Source of the DNA: Halomonas sp. SpR1
GTDB lineage: Bacteria > Pseudomonadota > Gammaproteobacteria > Pseudomonadales > Halomonadaceae
Reading direction: 5' to 3'
Assembly: GCF_031010175.1 (NCBI RefSeq)
Contig: NZ_JAUAMB010000006.1
Location: 1 to 64,000 of the forward strand
DNA: 64,000 bases
In this document: positions 49,574 through 56,962 of the stretch, piece after piece
How the letters are laid out: each line of letters opens with the position of its first letter
How positions within the stretch are numbered: the stretch's first letter is position 1
The notes under the pieces: generated by a model
The model's database searches: none
What the model was told of the DNA's origin: nothing
Seen by the model: the letters and a program-made list of their open reading frames with translations, nothing else
Made by a program: the position numbers and the translations under genes

Positions 49574-50314
49574 ATGAGTGCAAGGACGTTGACGTGCCAA
49601 GTCACCGAGGTTGAGAACTTAAGCCCCGACGTGTTTGGTGTGACGCTAACCGGACGCGCCGAAGCCATGCAGCACGCGCCGGGGCAATATTTAGAGCTCA
49701 AGCTGGACGAGACCACCTGGGTGCCGTTTTCGATCGCCAGTGCAGATCGCAACGATGGCGTTATTGAGCTGCATATACAGCACTGGCCAGAGCGGGATAA
49801 CTCAGCGCGGCTGCGTGAACTGCTACAGGTCGCCAACCAACTCACGCTACGTTTGCCCGGTGGCGAGTGCGTGCTTGATCGTCAAAGCCAACGTCCATTA
49901 ATGCTTATTGCGGCGGGCACCGGTTTTTCACAGATGAAAGCGATCATCGAAGCGGTGCTGCACGAACAGCCTGAGCGGGAAATTTCACTTTGGTGGGCAG
50001 CCCGCGAACACCGCGATCTCTATTTGGAGCAACTGGCCAGCCACTGGGCGCAAACCCACGCCAATATCTTCTTTCATGCGGTGACCGAATCGCCCTTGGA
50101 AGAGCCCATGGCTGTGGGGGAGCGGATTAGCCATCATCTGGGCCGTATTGATCAGGTGTTGAAAAGCGCTGATATCACCCCAGACGCCCACGACGTTTAT
50201 ATCTCTGGGTCGCCCAACATGGTGTACGCCTGCCTGGATGTGCTCGACATGAAAGGCATGAAGCTTGAGCGGGTGTTTTCGGATGTGTTTGCCTACGCAC
50301 CGCGATCTACTTAA
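49574..50314 (+). CDS. fre: Fre-type NAD(P)H-flavin reductase
   Basis: Fre reduces free flavins, and its position after ubiD suggests a link with supplying reduced FMN for the UbiX/UbiD system; this is inference. From the ATG at 49574 (AAAGAGG upstream) it has 246 residues. The flavin-binding VPFSIAS (about 55-61) replaces the usual RPFS pattern with Pro-Phe-Ser retained. The NAD domain has LMLIAAGTGFSQMKAI (about 108-123). No iron-sulfur domain is present. Confidence 0.9.
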   Translation: MSARTLTCQVTEVENLSPDVFGVTLTGRAEAMQHAPGQYLELKLDETTWVPFSIASADRNDGVIELHIQHWPERDNSARLRELLQVANQLTLRLPGGECVLDRQSQRPLMLIAAGTGFSQMKAIIEAVLHEQPEREISLWWAAREHRDLYLEQLASHWAQTHANIFFHAVTESPLEEPMAVGERISHHLGRIDQVLKSADITPDAHDVYISGSPNMVYACLDVLDMKGMKLERVFSDVFAYAPRST

Positions 50315-50373
50315 TATGACCTCAGATTTTTGACACTCCCCCTGATATAGCGTTGATAAAAAAGGAGGCTAAC

Positions 50374-50502
50374 ATGGCCCATCACGACGAAAACTTTAAA
50401 GACGACTCTGGTTTCCTGTCCATTTTTCTAGGCGTGGTTGTTTTGGTGAGTATGAGCGCGTTGCCCGCTACCATTGGCTGGGTACAAGCTTTTAGCGGTT
50501 GA
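50374..50502 (+). CDS. Small 42-residue single-pass membrane protein
   Basis: I do not recognise this family. The frame encodes 42 residues: a charged N-terminus MAHHDENFKDDSGF, then a hydrophobic segment over about 15-39 (LSIFLGVVVLVSMSALPATI) and the end GWVQAFSG. A near-perfect ribosome-binding site AAAGGAGG (50361-50368) sits six bases before the ATG, which strongly favours translation. It lies between fre and the DAHP synthase leader region, with no gene overlap. Confidence 0.7.
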   Translation: MAHHDENFKDDSGFLSIFLGVVVLVSMSALPATIGWVQAFSG

Positions 50503-50623
50503 GTGTTGCCATTTGCAGCGCTTGCAGGCAGGATAAACCACAACGCCATGGCGGCAACCTGTCAGACCATTGACTGGTTTAGCTATTGCCAGCTGAACTA
50601 ACAGAATCTAACGGAAGATGGGC

Positions 50624-50734
50624 ATGCAGCGACTAACCAACCCACATACAGTGAACCCGCAGCCAGAATTGGCCAGCGGCTTCGCGTTTTGTGGGTATTG
50701 GTTTAGCCACGGTGTGCCCCTGGCCGACGCCTAA
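50624..50734 (+). CDS. Aromatic-residue-rich leader peptide 1 upstream of DAHP synthase
   Basis: A 36-codon frame starting MQRLTNPHTV, with GGAAG six bases upstream of the ATG (an in-frame ATG at 50618 is too close to it). Codons 20-27 read FAFCGYWF, so five of eight codons are for Phe, Tyr or Trp. A hairpin arm starts seven bases after this cluster, and a terminator follows the stop by 46 bp. TTGACT at 50570-50575 may be the promoter -35. The next full gene is DAHP synthase. The architecture matches amino-acid attenuation leaders; the regulatory role is inferred. Confidence 0.7.
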   Translation: MQRLTNPHTVNPQPELASGFAFCGYWFSHGVPLADA

Positions 50735-50814
50735 CGTCGCGCCAACAGGCACACCACCCGGTTGCCTGCCGCAAGCACAGAAGCCCCGGTCGGTAACCCC
50801 GCCGGGGCTTTTGG
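50711..50814 (+). promoter_or_regulatory. Candidate attenuator with competing hairpins and terminator
   Basis: GGTGTGCC (50711-50718), inside the end of leader frame 1, is the exact complement of GGCACACC (50748-50755). The latter overlaps CAGGCA (50746-50751), which alternatively pairs with TGCCTG (50763-50768). Next comes a 9-bp stem AAGCCCCGG/CCGGGGCTT (50781-50789 with 50802-50810) followed by TT and a later TTTT. A ribosome stalled on the Phe/Tyr/Trp codons would cover the first arm. The T-run is short, and I could not define a complete antiterminator by eye. Confidence 0.6.
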
Positions 50815-50898
50815 CGTTTTGGGGCCTAGTTATTGTGAAACATGGCTACTGTTGGGCTTAGAGAATTATTCATCATTTTTTCATTAAGGAGCAGCATC

Positions 50899-51060
50899 AT
50901 GATCTATCGCGCACTGACTAACGCATTCGCTACCGCCTTTGTGGGTTATGGCTATAGCTGGCGATTTAGCGACGCGCGGTCGGTGCTAGCTGCCACCTCC
51001 GACCGTGTTCACTTGGGTGGTCACACAGCCATACGATGTCACACGATTGCGGAGAATTAA
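50899..51060 (+). CDS. Aromatic-residue-rich leader peptide 2, directly upstream of DAHP synthase
   Basis: A 53-codon frame with AAGGAG seven bases before its ATG. Residues 14-23 read FVGYGYSWRF, again five aromatic codons in ten and sharing the pattern F-x3-GY-(x)-W-(x)-FS with leader 1. A 10-bp hairpin (50974-50983 with 50999-51008) starts seven bases after the last aromatic codon. CTCCG at 50997-51001 is complementary to CGGAG (51050-51054), the DAHP synthase ribosome site. The stop codon lies two bases before the DAHP synthase ATG, so coupling or translational attenuation is plausible. It could instead be an ordinary small protein. Confidence 0.65.
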   Translation: MIYRALTNAFATAFVGYGYSWRFSDARSVLAATSDRVHLGGHTAIRCHTIAEN

Positions 51061-51062
51061 TC

Positions 51063-52160
51063 ATGAATGCGCCTATCAGCCCTGTTATTAACACAACCAT
51101 TGTATCCACTGCCCACGCGACTGCCCGACTAACGCCTTCAGCGTCTGAGTCCACTGCAAAGCGGCTGCCTACCCCCGCCGAGCTGCGTCAACGTGTCTCG
51201 TTAAGCGACTCGCTTAGCGAGCAAATTGCCCACCAGCGCCACGCTGTTCAACAGATTTTGAGTGGACACGATGACCGTCTCCTCGTGGTGGTCGGCCCCT
51301 GTTCCGTACATGACCCCGATGCAGCGTTGGAGTACGCTGACCGCTTGGCCGCGTTAAGTGAAGAGGTTAGCGAACGTATTTTGCCGGTCATGCGCGTCTA
51401 CGTTGAAAAGCCGCGCACCACCGTGGGCTGGAAAGGGCTGGCCTACGACCCAGGCTTGGATGGCAGCGGTGATATGCCCCGCGGTTTGGCGCTCTCTCGT
51501 GAACTAATGCATGCGGTAGCCGCCCGGGGGCTGCCTGTAGCCACCGAGCTTTTACAGCCGATGTTAGCGCCCTACCTTGACGATTTACTAAGCTGGGTTG
51601 CGATAGGCGCACGCACCACGGAATCGCAACTGCACCGTGAGCTGGCCAGTGATCTGTCGGCAGCGGTGGGGTTCAAAAATGCCACCAGTGGCGATGTACA
51701 AGTGGCTATCGATGCTATGAGTGCGGCAGCCCACCCGCACCAGCGTTTCGCAGTAGACCCTCAAGGCTACCCGATCGTCCAGCAAACGTCAGGCAACCCG
51801 CATACCCACGTGGTGCTGCGTGGCGGGCATGGCGAGCCTAACTATCAGGCTCAACACGTACGTGCGGCAACCACCGCGCTGCGTAATGCCGGGCAAAATC
51901 CTCGGCTAATGGTGGATTGCAGCCATGCCAATGCGCGTAAAGATCATCGCCGCCAGAGTGAAGTGATGCTGGATGTATTGGCGCAACGTCAGGCGGGCGA
52001 AGCCAATCTGGTCGCGCTGATGCTGGAGAGTCACCTGTTCGAAGGCAAACAGCCGCTCAAGCCTGGCGCCATGCGCTACGGGGTATCGGTCACCGATGCC
52101 TGTGTCGGCTGGGAAACGACCGAGCATTTACTCAAAACGGCTGCAGAGCGTTTGGCGTAA
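51063..52160 (+). CDS. DAHP synthase, class I (AroF/AroG/AroH type)
   Basis: The enzyme condenses PEP and erythrose 4-phosphate, the first step to all aromatic amino acids. From the ATG at 51063 (GGAG eight bases upstream) it has 365 residues. Family motifs are VVGPCSVHDP with the metal Cys80, RVYVEKPRTTVGWKGLAYDP (111-130), GARTTESQLHRE, VLRGGHGEPNY and the MVDCSHAN metal His. The N-terminal 35 residues are Thr/Ser/Ala-rich and longer than in E. coli isozymes. Which aromatic amino acid inhibits it cannot be read from the sequence. Two aromatic-rich leader frames precede it. Confidence 0.93.
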   Translation: MNAPISPVINTTIVSTAHATARLTPSASESTAKRLPTPAELRQRVSLSDSLSEQIAHQRHAVQQILSGHDDRLLVVVGPCSVHDPDAALEYADRLAALSEEVSERILPVMRVYVEKPRTTVGWKGLAYDPGLDGSGDMPRGLALSRELMHAVAARGLPVATELLQPMLAPYLDDLLSWVAIGARTTESQLHRELASDLSAAVGFKNATSGDVQVAIDAMSAAAHPHQRFAVDPQGYPIVQQTSGNPHTHVVLRGGHGEPNYQAQHVRAATTALRNAGQNPRLMVDCSHANARKDHRRQSEVMLDVLAQRQAGEANLVALMLESHLFEGKQPLKPGAMRYGVSVTDACVGWETTEHLLKTAAERLA

Positions 52161-52182
52161 TTGCATTTGTAAACACTATTGC

Positions 52183-52210
52183 TTGTTTGCCCTGGCCAGC
52201 CCCGTATCAT
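52183..52210 (+). promoter_or_regulatory. Sigma-70 promoter for the gene at 52241
   Basis: TTGTTT (52183-52188), 16 bp, TATCAT (52205-52210), about 30 bp upstream of the start codon, in the short gap after DAHP synthase. Confidence 0.5.
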
Positions 52211-52240
52211 AGGGCGTTTGCAGCGATAATGAGGCTGGCT

Positions 52241-52753
52241 ATGGTATTTACCTTAGAACATCACGACCCCGAAACCTACCGCCGCAAAGCCCGCATGATC
52301 AGCTTTGCCATGGCGGGACAACTGATTATTTTTGGCCTCCTATTTTCAATGCTCCTGACGTCAACCTTTGGCAGCAGCCTATGGCTCAATGCCCTCGGCG
52401 TGCTGCTTGGGCTATTGGCGACCAGTGCGCTATTTGCCGTGCTGCGTGAGCGCCCATGGATGACGGAGGTGCGCTACGTCTGGCAGCTCAAACATCACCT
52501 TTCGCAAGTCAGTGGCTATCTTTCGCAACTGCGTAAAGCGGTGGAAGAGAACAACCGCACGGCGCTGGATCTGCTCACTTTCTATCATCAGGGAATGGCG
52601 CAGCTGGCGGAGCTTAACGGGCGCACTACCGACGATGACGCCGAACGGCTAGCGGAAAAAATGCAGGTTAAAATCAAACGCGAAGAGTTGGGATTGCCCC
52701 CGCAGGTAGAGAGTATCGATACGCACGATCTACAGGCGTTCAAACGCGGGTAA
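52241..52753 (+). CDS. Two-TM protein resembling DUF3087
   Basis: A 170-residue protein of unknown function. The N-terminus has EHHDPETYRRKARM, then two membrane segments (about 20-41 and 47-66) and a helical cytoplasmic C-terminal half with coiled-coil character (about 75-150, QVSGYLSQLRKAVEEN). The layout resembles the DUF3087 family; I hold that with moderate confidence. I chose the ATG at 52241 because GAGG lies six bases upstream; an ATG at 52229 is the alternative. Confidence 0.75.
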   Translation: MVFTLEHHDPETYRRKARMISFAMAGQLIIFGLLFSMLLTSTFGSSLWLNALGVLLGLLATSALFAVLRERPWMTEVRYVWQLKHHLSQVSGYLSQLRKAVEENNRTALDLLTFYHQGMAQLAELNGRTTDDDAERLAEKMQVKIKREELGLPPQVESIDTHDLQAFKRG

Positions 52754-52798
52754 GTCGTTAAGAAAGCAATAGAATGAGTTATACAGGGAGCATGGCGT

Positions 52799-53530
52799 AT
52801 GAATACGTTAAAAGCATGGGGCGGGGCCATCGCCGCAGCCGGTATGATGGTGGTACTCGGGGGGTGTGCAGCCACACCCTCAGCAGAAACGACAGCCGCT
52901 AATCAGGCAACGCTGGATAACCGGGCACCCTTCCTGCCTTCGGCGCTTTTCCCTGGCTCCGCCCAGACGTTTGCTGCGTGGCACTGCGAGCCTGCACAGC
53001 AGCACTTAGTGACTGCCACCAATGCCGACGATTTGCGCCTATGGTCGCTGCACGGTGCATGGCGGCTACCCCAAGCCGTCGTGGCTAGCGGCGCCCGCTA
53101 CCAAGATGGTGAGATCAGTTTCTGGAACCGAGGAGACAAGGCGCTAGTGGAAACACCGCGAGGGCAACTGCAGTGTTCGCTGGCCGAGCAGCGTGATGCC
53201 TTAACCCGTGCTGAGAAGCCCGGTGTGATGCTCTTTGGCCAGGGCAACGAGCCAGGCTGGACGGTTGCGCTCGCGAATGACACCCCAACGCTGACACTGG
53301 AGATGAACTATGGGGAAGAGCGCCTTCAACTACCCTATATGGTCAGTGTAATGGACAATGAGGCTGGCCGGGTCGTGGTTGAAAACGCCGATGTGGAGCC
53401 TTTTTTCCGCGTGCGCATTGACGCCGGCGCCTGCTTTGACAATATGAGCGGCAAGCCTTTCCCAGCACGGGTTACGCTGACCTATGGCGGGGAGCAGTAT
53501 AGTGGCTGTGGCCAAGGTATTGCCCCCTAG
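52799..53530 (+). CDS. Lipoprotein with MliC-like and COG3650-like domains
   Basis: A 243-residue lipoprotein with lipobox VLGGC (Cys23). After a linker, residues about 58-130 look like an MliC lysozyme-inhibitor domain (WHCEPAQQ, ARYQDGEISFWNRGDKALVE, LQCSL) with a Cys pair. Residues about 145-240 contain FGQGNEPGWTVAL, a Cys in GACFDNMSGKPFP and a terminal GC, matching the domain of COG3650 proteins. Gly at +2 of the mature protein is absent (Ala follows Cys), consistent with outer membrane sorting. A role in lysozyme resistance is inferred from the first domain. Confidence 0.78.
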   Translation: MNTLKAWGGAIAAAGMMVVLGGCAATPSAETTAANQATLDNRAPFLPSALFPGSAQTFAAWHCEPAQQHLVTATNADDLRLWSLHGAWRLPQAVVASGARYQDGEISFWNRGDKALVETPRGQLQCSLAEQRDALTRAEKPGVMLFGQGNEPGWTVALANDTPTLTLEMNYGEERLQLPYMVSVMDNEAGRVVVENADVEPFFRVRIDAGACFDNMSGKPFPARVTLTYGGEQYSGCGQGIAP

Positions 53531-53552
53531 ACGACCCTGATGAAGAGTTAGA

Positions 53553-54623
53553 TCAGCAACGATAAACAACACGCTCGGCCCGCCACTCTGGCGGCACAAA
53601 GTCGCTGGCGCAGAGGGCCGAGGTGTTGCCAGCGGCACGTGCGGCGAGACGCGAAAGCGTTTCCAGCTGAATACCGCGGGTGTTGTCCAGCTGTTCGCTT
53701 ACCGCAAGTGGTTCCCAGCGCTCACCCTCGAGGGTCGCCAGGGTAAAGCTGAACGGATGGAAGCCCGGGAAGCCAAGCCGAATATCGGTGGCGATCAGTG
53801 TCTCTTTCCCGTCCAGCAGGCGTGTTTCGTAGCGCAGAAAGGGGCCTGCAAACCAGTTCAGGCGTCGCCCTTGATGGCTGGCCAGTGCTACGTCCTCAAG
53901 CGCAGCATTACGAATAAGCGGCTCAAAACGCGGCTGACGGTCACCATCGAACACACCGATCAGGCTTTCATAATAGCGATCCCCGTCAATCACCGTGGCC
54001 CGCCATAGCACGATGTTAAACGGTGTTGGCTGTATCAATAGCGGCGCCTCTTCCAATCCCTGCTCTGCCAGAGCCGGTGCCAGACGTTGCTCGACCACTA
54101 ACTTCGCCCCCGCCGACATCACGAGGTAAACACTGGTGATGGCCAATCCCCATGTGCAGGCTTTACGCACCCGCTGGGAGATCAAGGCGACCCCCAAAGC
54201 GAATAACAGCGGCAGGGTATAGAGGGGATCGATAATAAAAATAATCGGCCAAGCGGCGGGAGTGAGGTCAAACGGCCAAAGCAACTGGGTGCCGTAAGTG
54301 GTTAGCGCATCAAGCAGAGGGTGGGTAATCAGAATCAGCGCAAAAAAGCACCACCAGTGGGGCAGGCTAATAGCTTTTGTGGGAGCCAGCCACGCGCATA
54401 GTAACGCCAGCAGAGTCGCCAACCCTGTTAGTACAAAAAGCGAATGACTAAACCCGCGATGCTCGGTGACATTGGCCACGGCGTCGCCATAATCCAACGC
54501 TACATCAAGGTCGGGCAGGGTGCCCAGTACGGCGCCGATAAGAATGGCCTTACGACCTAAACGTCGGCCCAGCACGGCACCGCCAATGGCTGCGCCGAGC
54601 GCGGCTTGAGTCATCGAGTCCAC
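53553..54623 (-). CDS. YdjM/YbcI family membrane-bound metal-dependent hydrolase (DUF457)
   Basis: A 356-residue membrane protein that starts at GTG 54623 (MDSMTQAALGAAIGGAV), with GGAG six bases upstream. The N-terminal 200 residues have about five hydrophobic segments and the family residues GTLPDLDVAL, HRGFSHSL and HPLLDALTTYGTQLL, which suggest a metal site. The C-terminal soluble domain (about 205-356) is presumably periplasmic. The family is annotated as metal-dependent hydrolase, but the substrate is unknown. The gene is convergent with the lipoprotein gene, 22 bp away. Confidence 0.85.
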   Translation of the reverse strand: MDSMTQAALGAAIGGAVLGRRLGRKAILIGAVLGTLPDLDVALDYGDAVANVTEHRGFSHSLFVLTGLATLLALLCAWLAPTKAISLPHWWCFFALILITHPLLDALTTYGTQLLWPFDLTPAAWPIIFIIDPLYTLPLLFALGVALISQRVRKACTWGLAITSVYLVMSAGAKLVVEQRLAPALAEQGLEEAPLLIQPTPFNIVLWRATVIDGDRYYESLIGVFDGDRQPRFEPLIRNAALEDVALASHQGRRLNWFAGPFLRYETRLLDGKETLIATDIRLGFPGFHPFSFTLATLEGERWEPLAVSEQLDNTRGIQLETLSRLAARAAGNTSALCASDFVPPEWRAERVVYRC

Positions 54624-54753
54624 AGGTTTCTCCGACGGGTAAACCCAGCTAAGATAAACGTTATGATTAAATTATACAGCGTCGTGGTGATTTATTTTCG
54701 CTGTCACGTTTTTGTAAAGCACGACTAAGCGCGTTTTTTTATCAGGAGTCGAT

Positions 54754-55194
54754 ATGCAATATCTACATACCATGGTGCGTGTCAGTGACCTAGATGCTTC
54801 GCTGCACTTTTACTGCGATCTGCTGGGGCTTAAAGAAGTGCGTCGTAAAGAGAATGAGAAAGGCCGCTTCACACTGGTGTTTCTGGCCGCGCCAGAAGAT
54901 GAGCCACGCTCAGAGCGGCTGACTGCACCAGAGCTTGAGCTCACTTATAACTGGGATCCCGAAGAGTACACTGGTGGGCGCAATTTCGGTCACCTAGCCT
55001 ACCGGGTGGATGATATATATGCGCTCTGCCAACACCTTCAGGACAATGGCGTGACGATTAATCGTCCGCCTCGTGATGGTCATATGGCGTTTGTTAAGTC
55101 ACCGGATGGTATCTCTGTCGAGTTGCTGCAGAAAGGTGATGCCTTAGCGCCGCAAGAGCCCTGGGCCTCGATGGAAAACACCGGTAGCTGGTAG
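54754..55194 (+). CDS. gloA: Glyoxalase I (lactoylglutathione lyase)
   Basis: GloA isomerises the methylglyoxal-glutathione hemithioacetal. The 146-residue vicinal-oxygen-chelate protein has the expected four metal ligands: His5 (YLHTMVRV), Glu62 (LELTYN), His80 (FGHLAY) and Glu123 (SVELLQ), like the nickel-dependent E. coli enzyme. The ATG at 54754 has AGGAG seven bases upstream. A tandem-repeat array starts at its stop codon. Confidence 0.92.
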   Translation: MQYLHTMVRVSDLDASLHFYCDLLGLKEVRRKENEKGRFTLVFLAAPEDEPRSERLTAPELELTYNWDPEEYTGGRNFGHLAYRVDDIYALCQHLQDNGVTINRPPRDGHMAFVKSPDGISVELLQKGDALAPQEPWASMENTGSW

Positions 55195-55309
55195 CTATTC
55201 CGGCAAGAGCTGTTCCAGTAAGAGCTGTTCCAGTAAGAGCTATTCCAGTAAGAGCCATGACACTAAGACTATGCTACTAAGACTATGCTACTAAGACTAT
55301 GCCACAAGG
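55193..55309 (+). repeat. Compound tandem array: five 15-bp then three 14-bp units
   Basis: The unit AGCTRTTCCAGTAAG occurs four times (first copy AGCTATTCCGGCAAG) starting inside the gloA stop codon, followed by a transitional copy AGCCATGACACTAAG. The unit ACTATGCTACTAAG then occurs twice, and a last copy ACTATGCCACAAGG supplies the AAGG of the next gene's ribosome site. All units share the phase CTAAG/GTAAG at the end. The array fills the whole gap. Confidence 0.95.
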
Positions 55310-55319
55310 AAAGTTCATC

Positions 55320-55781
55320 ATGACCATACAAGGTGGGCGTTTACTGCCACTGCTCGCTTTTGCTGCACTACTGTTAAGTGCTTGTAGCAGCTCGCCAGGG
55401 CCAAGCTCTACGCCACAACGGGGCGCCAGCGATGCCTCGCTTGAAGGGGCTATTGTTGAGCAGCGTTGGAATCTGCTGTTGGTGGGGACTGATGAGCGGC
55501 TCTCTATGCCGGAAACGCCCTTTTTTCAGATCTCCCGCGATGGCAGTGTTAGCGGTCACGACGGCTGTAACCGCTTTACTGGTGGAGTGACGCTAGGCGA
55601 GAACCAACGCATCGAGTTTAGCCAGTTGGCTACCACCCGCATGGCGTGCCCGCAAATGGCCGATGCCAAGCGAGTCACCGATATGATGGAGACCGCCTAT
55701 CGTTACTTGATTGACCACGATCGGCTAGTCTTTTTTGGCCCCGACAGCCGGGTCTTAGGCGGCTGGCGCGAAGGAAACTAA
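55320..55781 (+). CDS. META-domain lipoprotein (HslJ-like)
   Basis: A 153-residue lipoprotein: hydrophobic signal, lipobox LLSAC with Cys22, a Ser/Pro linker, then a META domain. The domain includes QRWNLLLVG, the hallmark GHDGCNRFTGGV and TTRMACPQM. E. coli HslJ is a heat-inducible relative linked to novobiocin resistance. The ATG at 55320 is preferred over one at 55299, which would place extra polar residues before the signal. The gene ends nine bases from the convergent flavoprotein gene. Confidence 0.85.
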   Translation: MTIQGGRLLPLLAFAALLLSACSSSPGPSSTPQRGASDASLEGAIVEQRWNLLLVGTDERLSMPETPFFQISRDGSVSGHDGCNRFTGGVTLGENQRIEFSQLATTRMACPQMADAKRVTDMMETAYRYLIDHDRLVFFGPDSRVLGGWREGN

Positions 55782-55790
55782 CTGCGCCAG

Positions 55791-56930
55791 TCAGTCCTCA
55801 AAAGGCGGATTGAAGCGAGCGATAAAGCGCGTATCAATCCGCTTTTTCCATTGCCATACCCACTTGCCGGATATCCCCAAGCCTCCGCGGCTGGCAATGG
55901 CGCGGCCATCACCGGTGCCAATCAGTGCCAATACACGCGTTGGTGGCTGCCAGGGGGATAGGGTTTCACCCTGGCAGGCGCGGCGGAGGTTGTCCGCTAA
56001 GTGGGGCCCCATACGCACTGCGTATACACCCGCATTGGGTAGCGCTGGGGTCAATGCTGCGCAGTCGCCCGCGGCGAAAATATTTGGCTGGCCGGTGACT
56101 TCCAGGGTGTTTTCTACCTGAATAAAGTTGTGTTTATCCAGTGGCAGCGCGGTGCTTGCAAGCCAAGAGTGGCCGATAGCCCCGGTTGCCCAGAGCACGA
56201 TGTCCGCATCAATGCGGGTACCTTCCCGGGTTGTCACCCCGCCTTCAATCAGTGTTTCTCCGCGTTGCTCAACGTGAACGGTAATGCCTGCTTTTGAGAG
56301 CGCGCGCCGGGTTAGCCAGCGTGGCAAGCGCCCGGCTTCGGGCAAGAGTGCATTAGCGGCAGTGAGTAAGTGCCCCTCCCAATCAATATCCGGGCGCTGT
56401 TTGCGCAGTTGGATCAGCACACTCATTAGTATTTCACAGCCTGCGGCACCGCCACCAACGCCCAGCACTCGTTGGGAGCCGCCACTGGGTAAGTGGCTAA
56501 GCTCATTTTTCAGTACTTGCCAGCGTTGGTACAGGCTGCTTAAAGGACGCATGGCGAGCAGCTTGGGAAGGTTCTCCCCAAGCTGCTGGGGAAGCGCCAG
56601 GGTCGAGCCGATATTGAAGGAGACCACGTCAAAATTAATGCGCTCGCCATTCATCAGGGACACATAACGCGCCTGGGTATTGATTGTATTCGCTGGGGAA
56701 AGTATTAATCGGGCGTTGGCCCGTTGGCATAGCGCCGCTACGTTGATTTGTGTCTCGCGTAGCGTACACTCTCCCGCTAGCCAAGCGGGTACGCTGCCAG
56801 AGTAAGCCGCTAAGGGGCTATCGCTCACCACGGTAATTGCAATGTCTGAAGCAGGCTGTTGGGCAAAGGCTTCGAGGACAAAGGCGTGGGCATGGCCCGC
56901 ACCAATCAGTAATAATTGCTGCATGGGCAT
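55791..56930 (-). CDS. FAD-dependent oxidoreductase of the SelD-N-terminal type (NDH-2-like)
   Basis: A 379-residue two-dinucleotide-fold flavoprotein. FAD site LLIGAGHAHAFVLEAF (about 6-21), NAD(P) site VLGVGGGAAGCEIL (about 156-169), IVLWATGAIG and the FAD-closing NIFAAGDCAAL (about 284-294). It resembles the family found fused to the N-terminus of selenophosphate synthetase SelD (TIGR03169), but no SelD domain follows here. It has no redox-active CxxxxC, as in type II NADH dehydrogenases. The physiological acceptor is unknown. Confidence 0.8.
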   Translation of the reverse strand: MPMQQLLLIGAGHAHAFVLEAFAQQPASDIAITVVSDSPLAAYSGSVPAWLAGECTLRETQINVAALCQRANARLILSPANTINTQARYVSLMNGERINFDVVSFNIGSTLALPQQLGENLPKLLAMRPLSSLYQRWQVLKNELSHLPSGGSQRVLGVGGGAAGCEILMSVLIQLRKQRPDIDWEGHLLTAANALLPEAGRLPRWLTRRALSKAGITVHVEQRGETLIEGGVTTREGTRIDADIVLWATGAIGHSWLASTALPLDKHNFIQVENTLEVTGQPNIFAAGDCAALTPALPNAGVYAVRMGPHLADNLRRACQGETLSPWQPPTRVLALIGTGDGRAIASRGGLGISGKWVWQWKKRIDTRFIARFNPPFED

Positions 56931-56962
56931 CGCCTATAGGGGAGCAAGTTGCTATTGGATAT

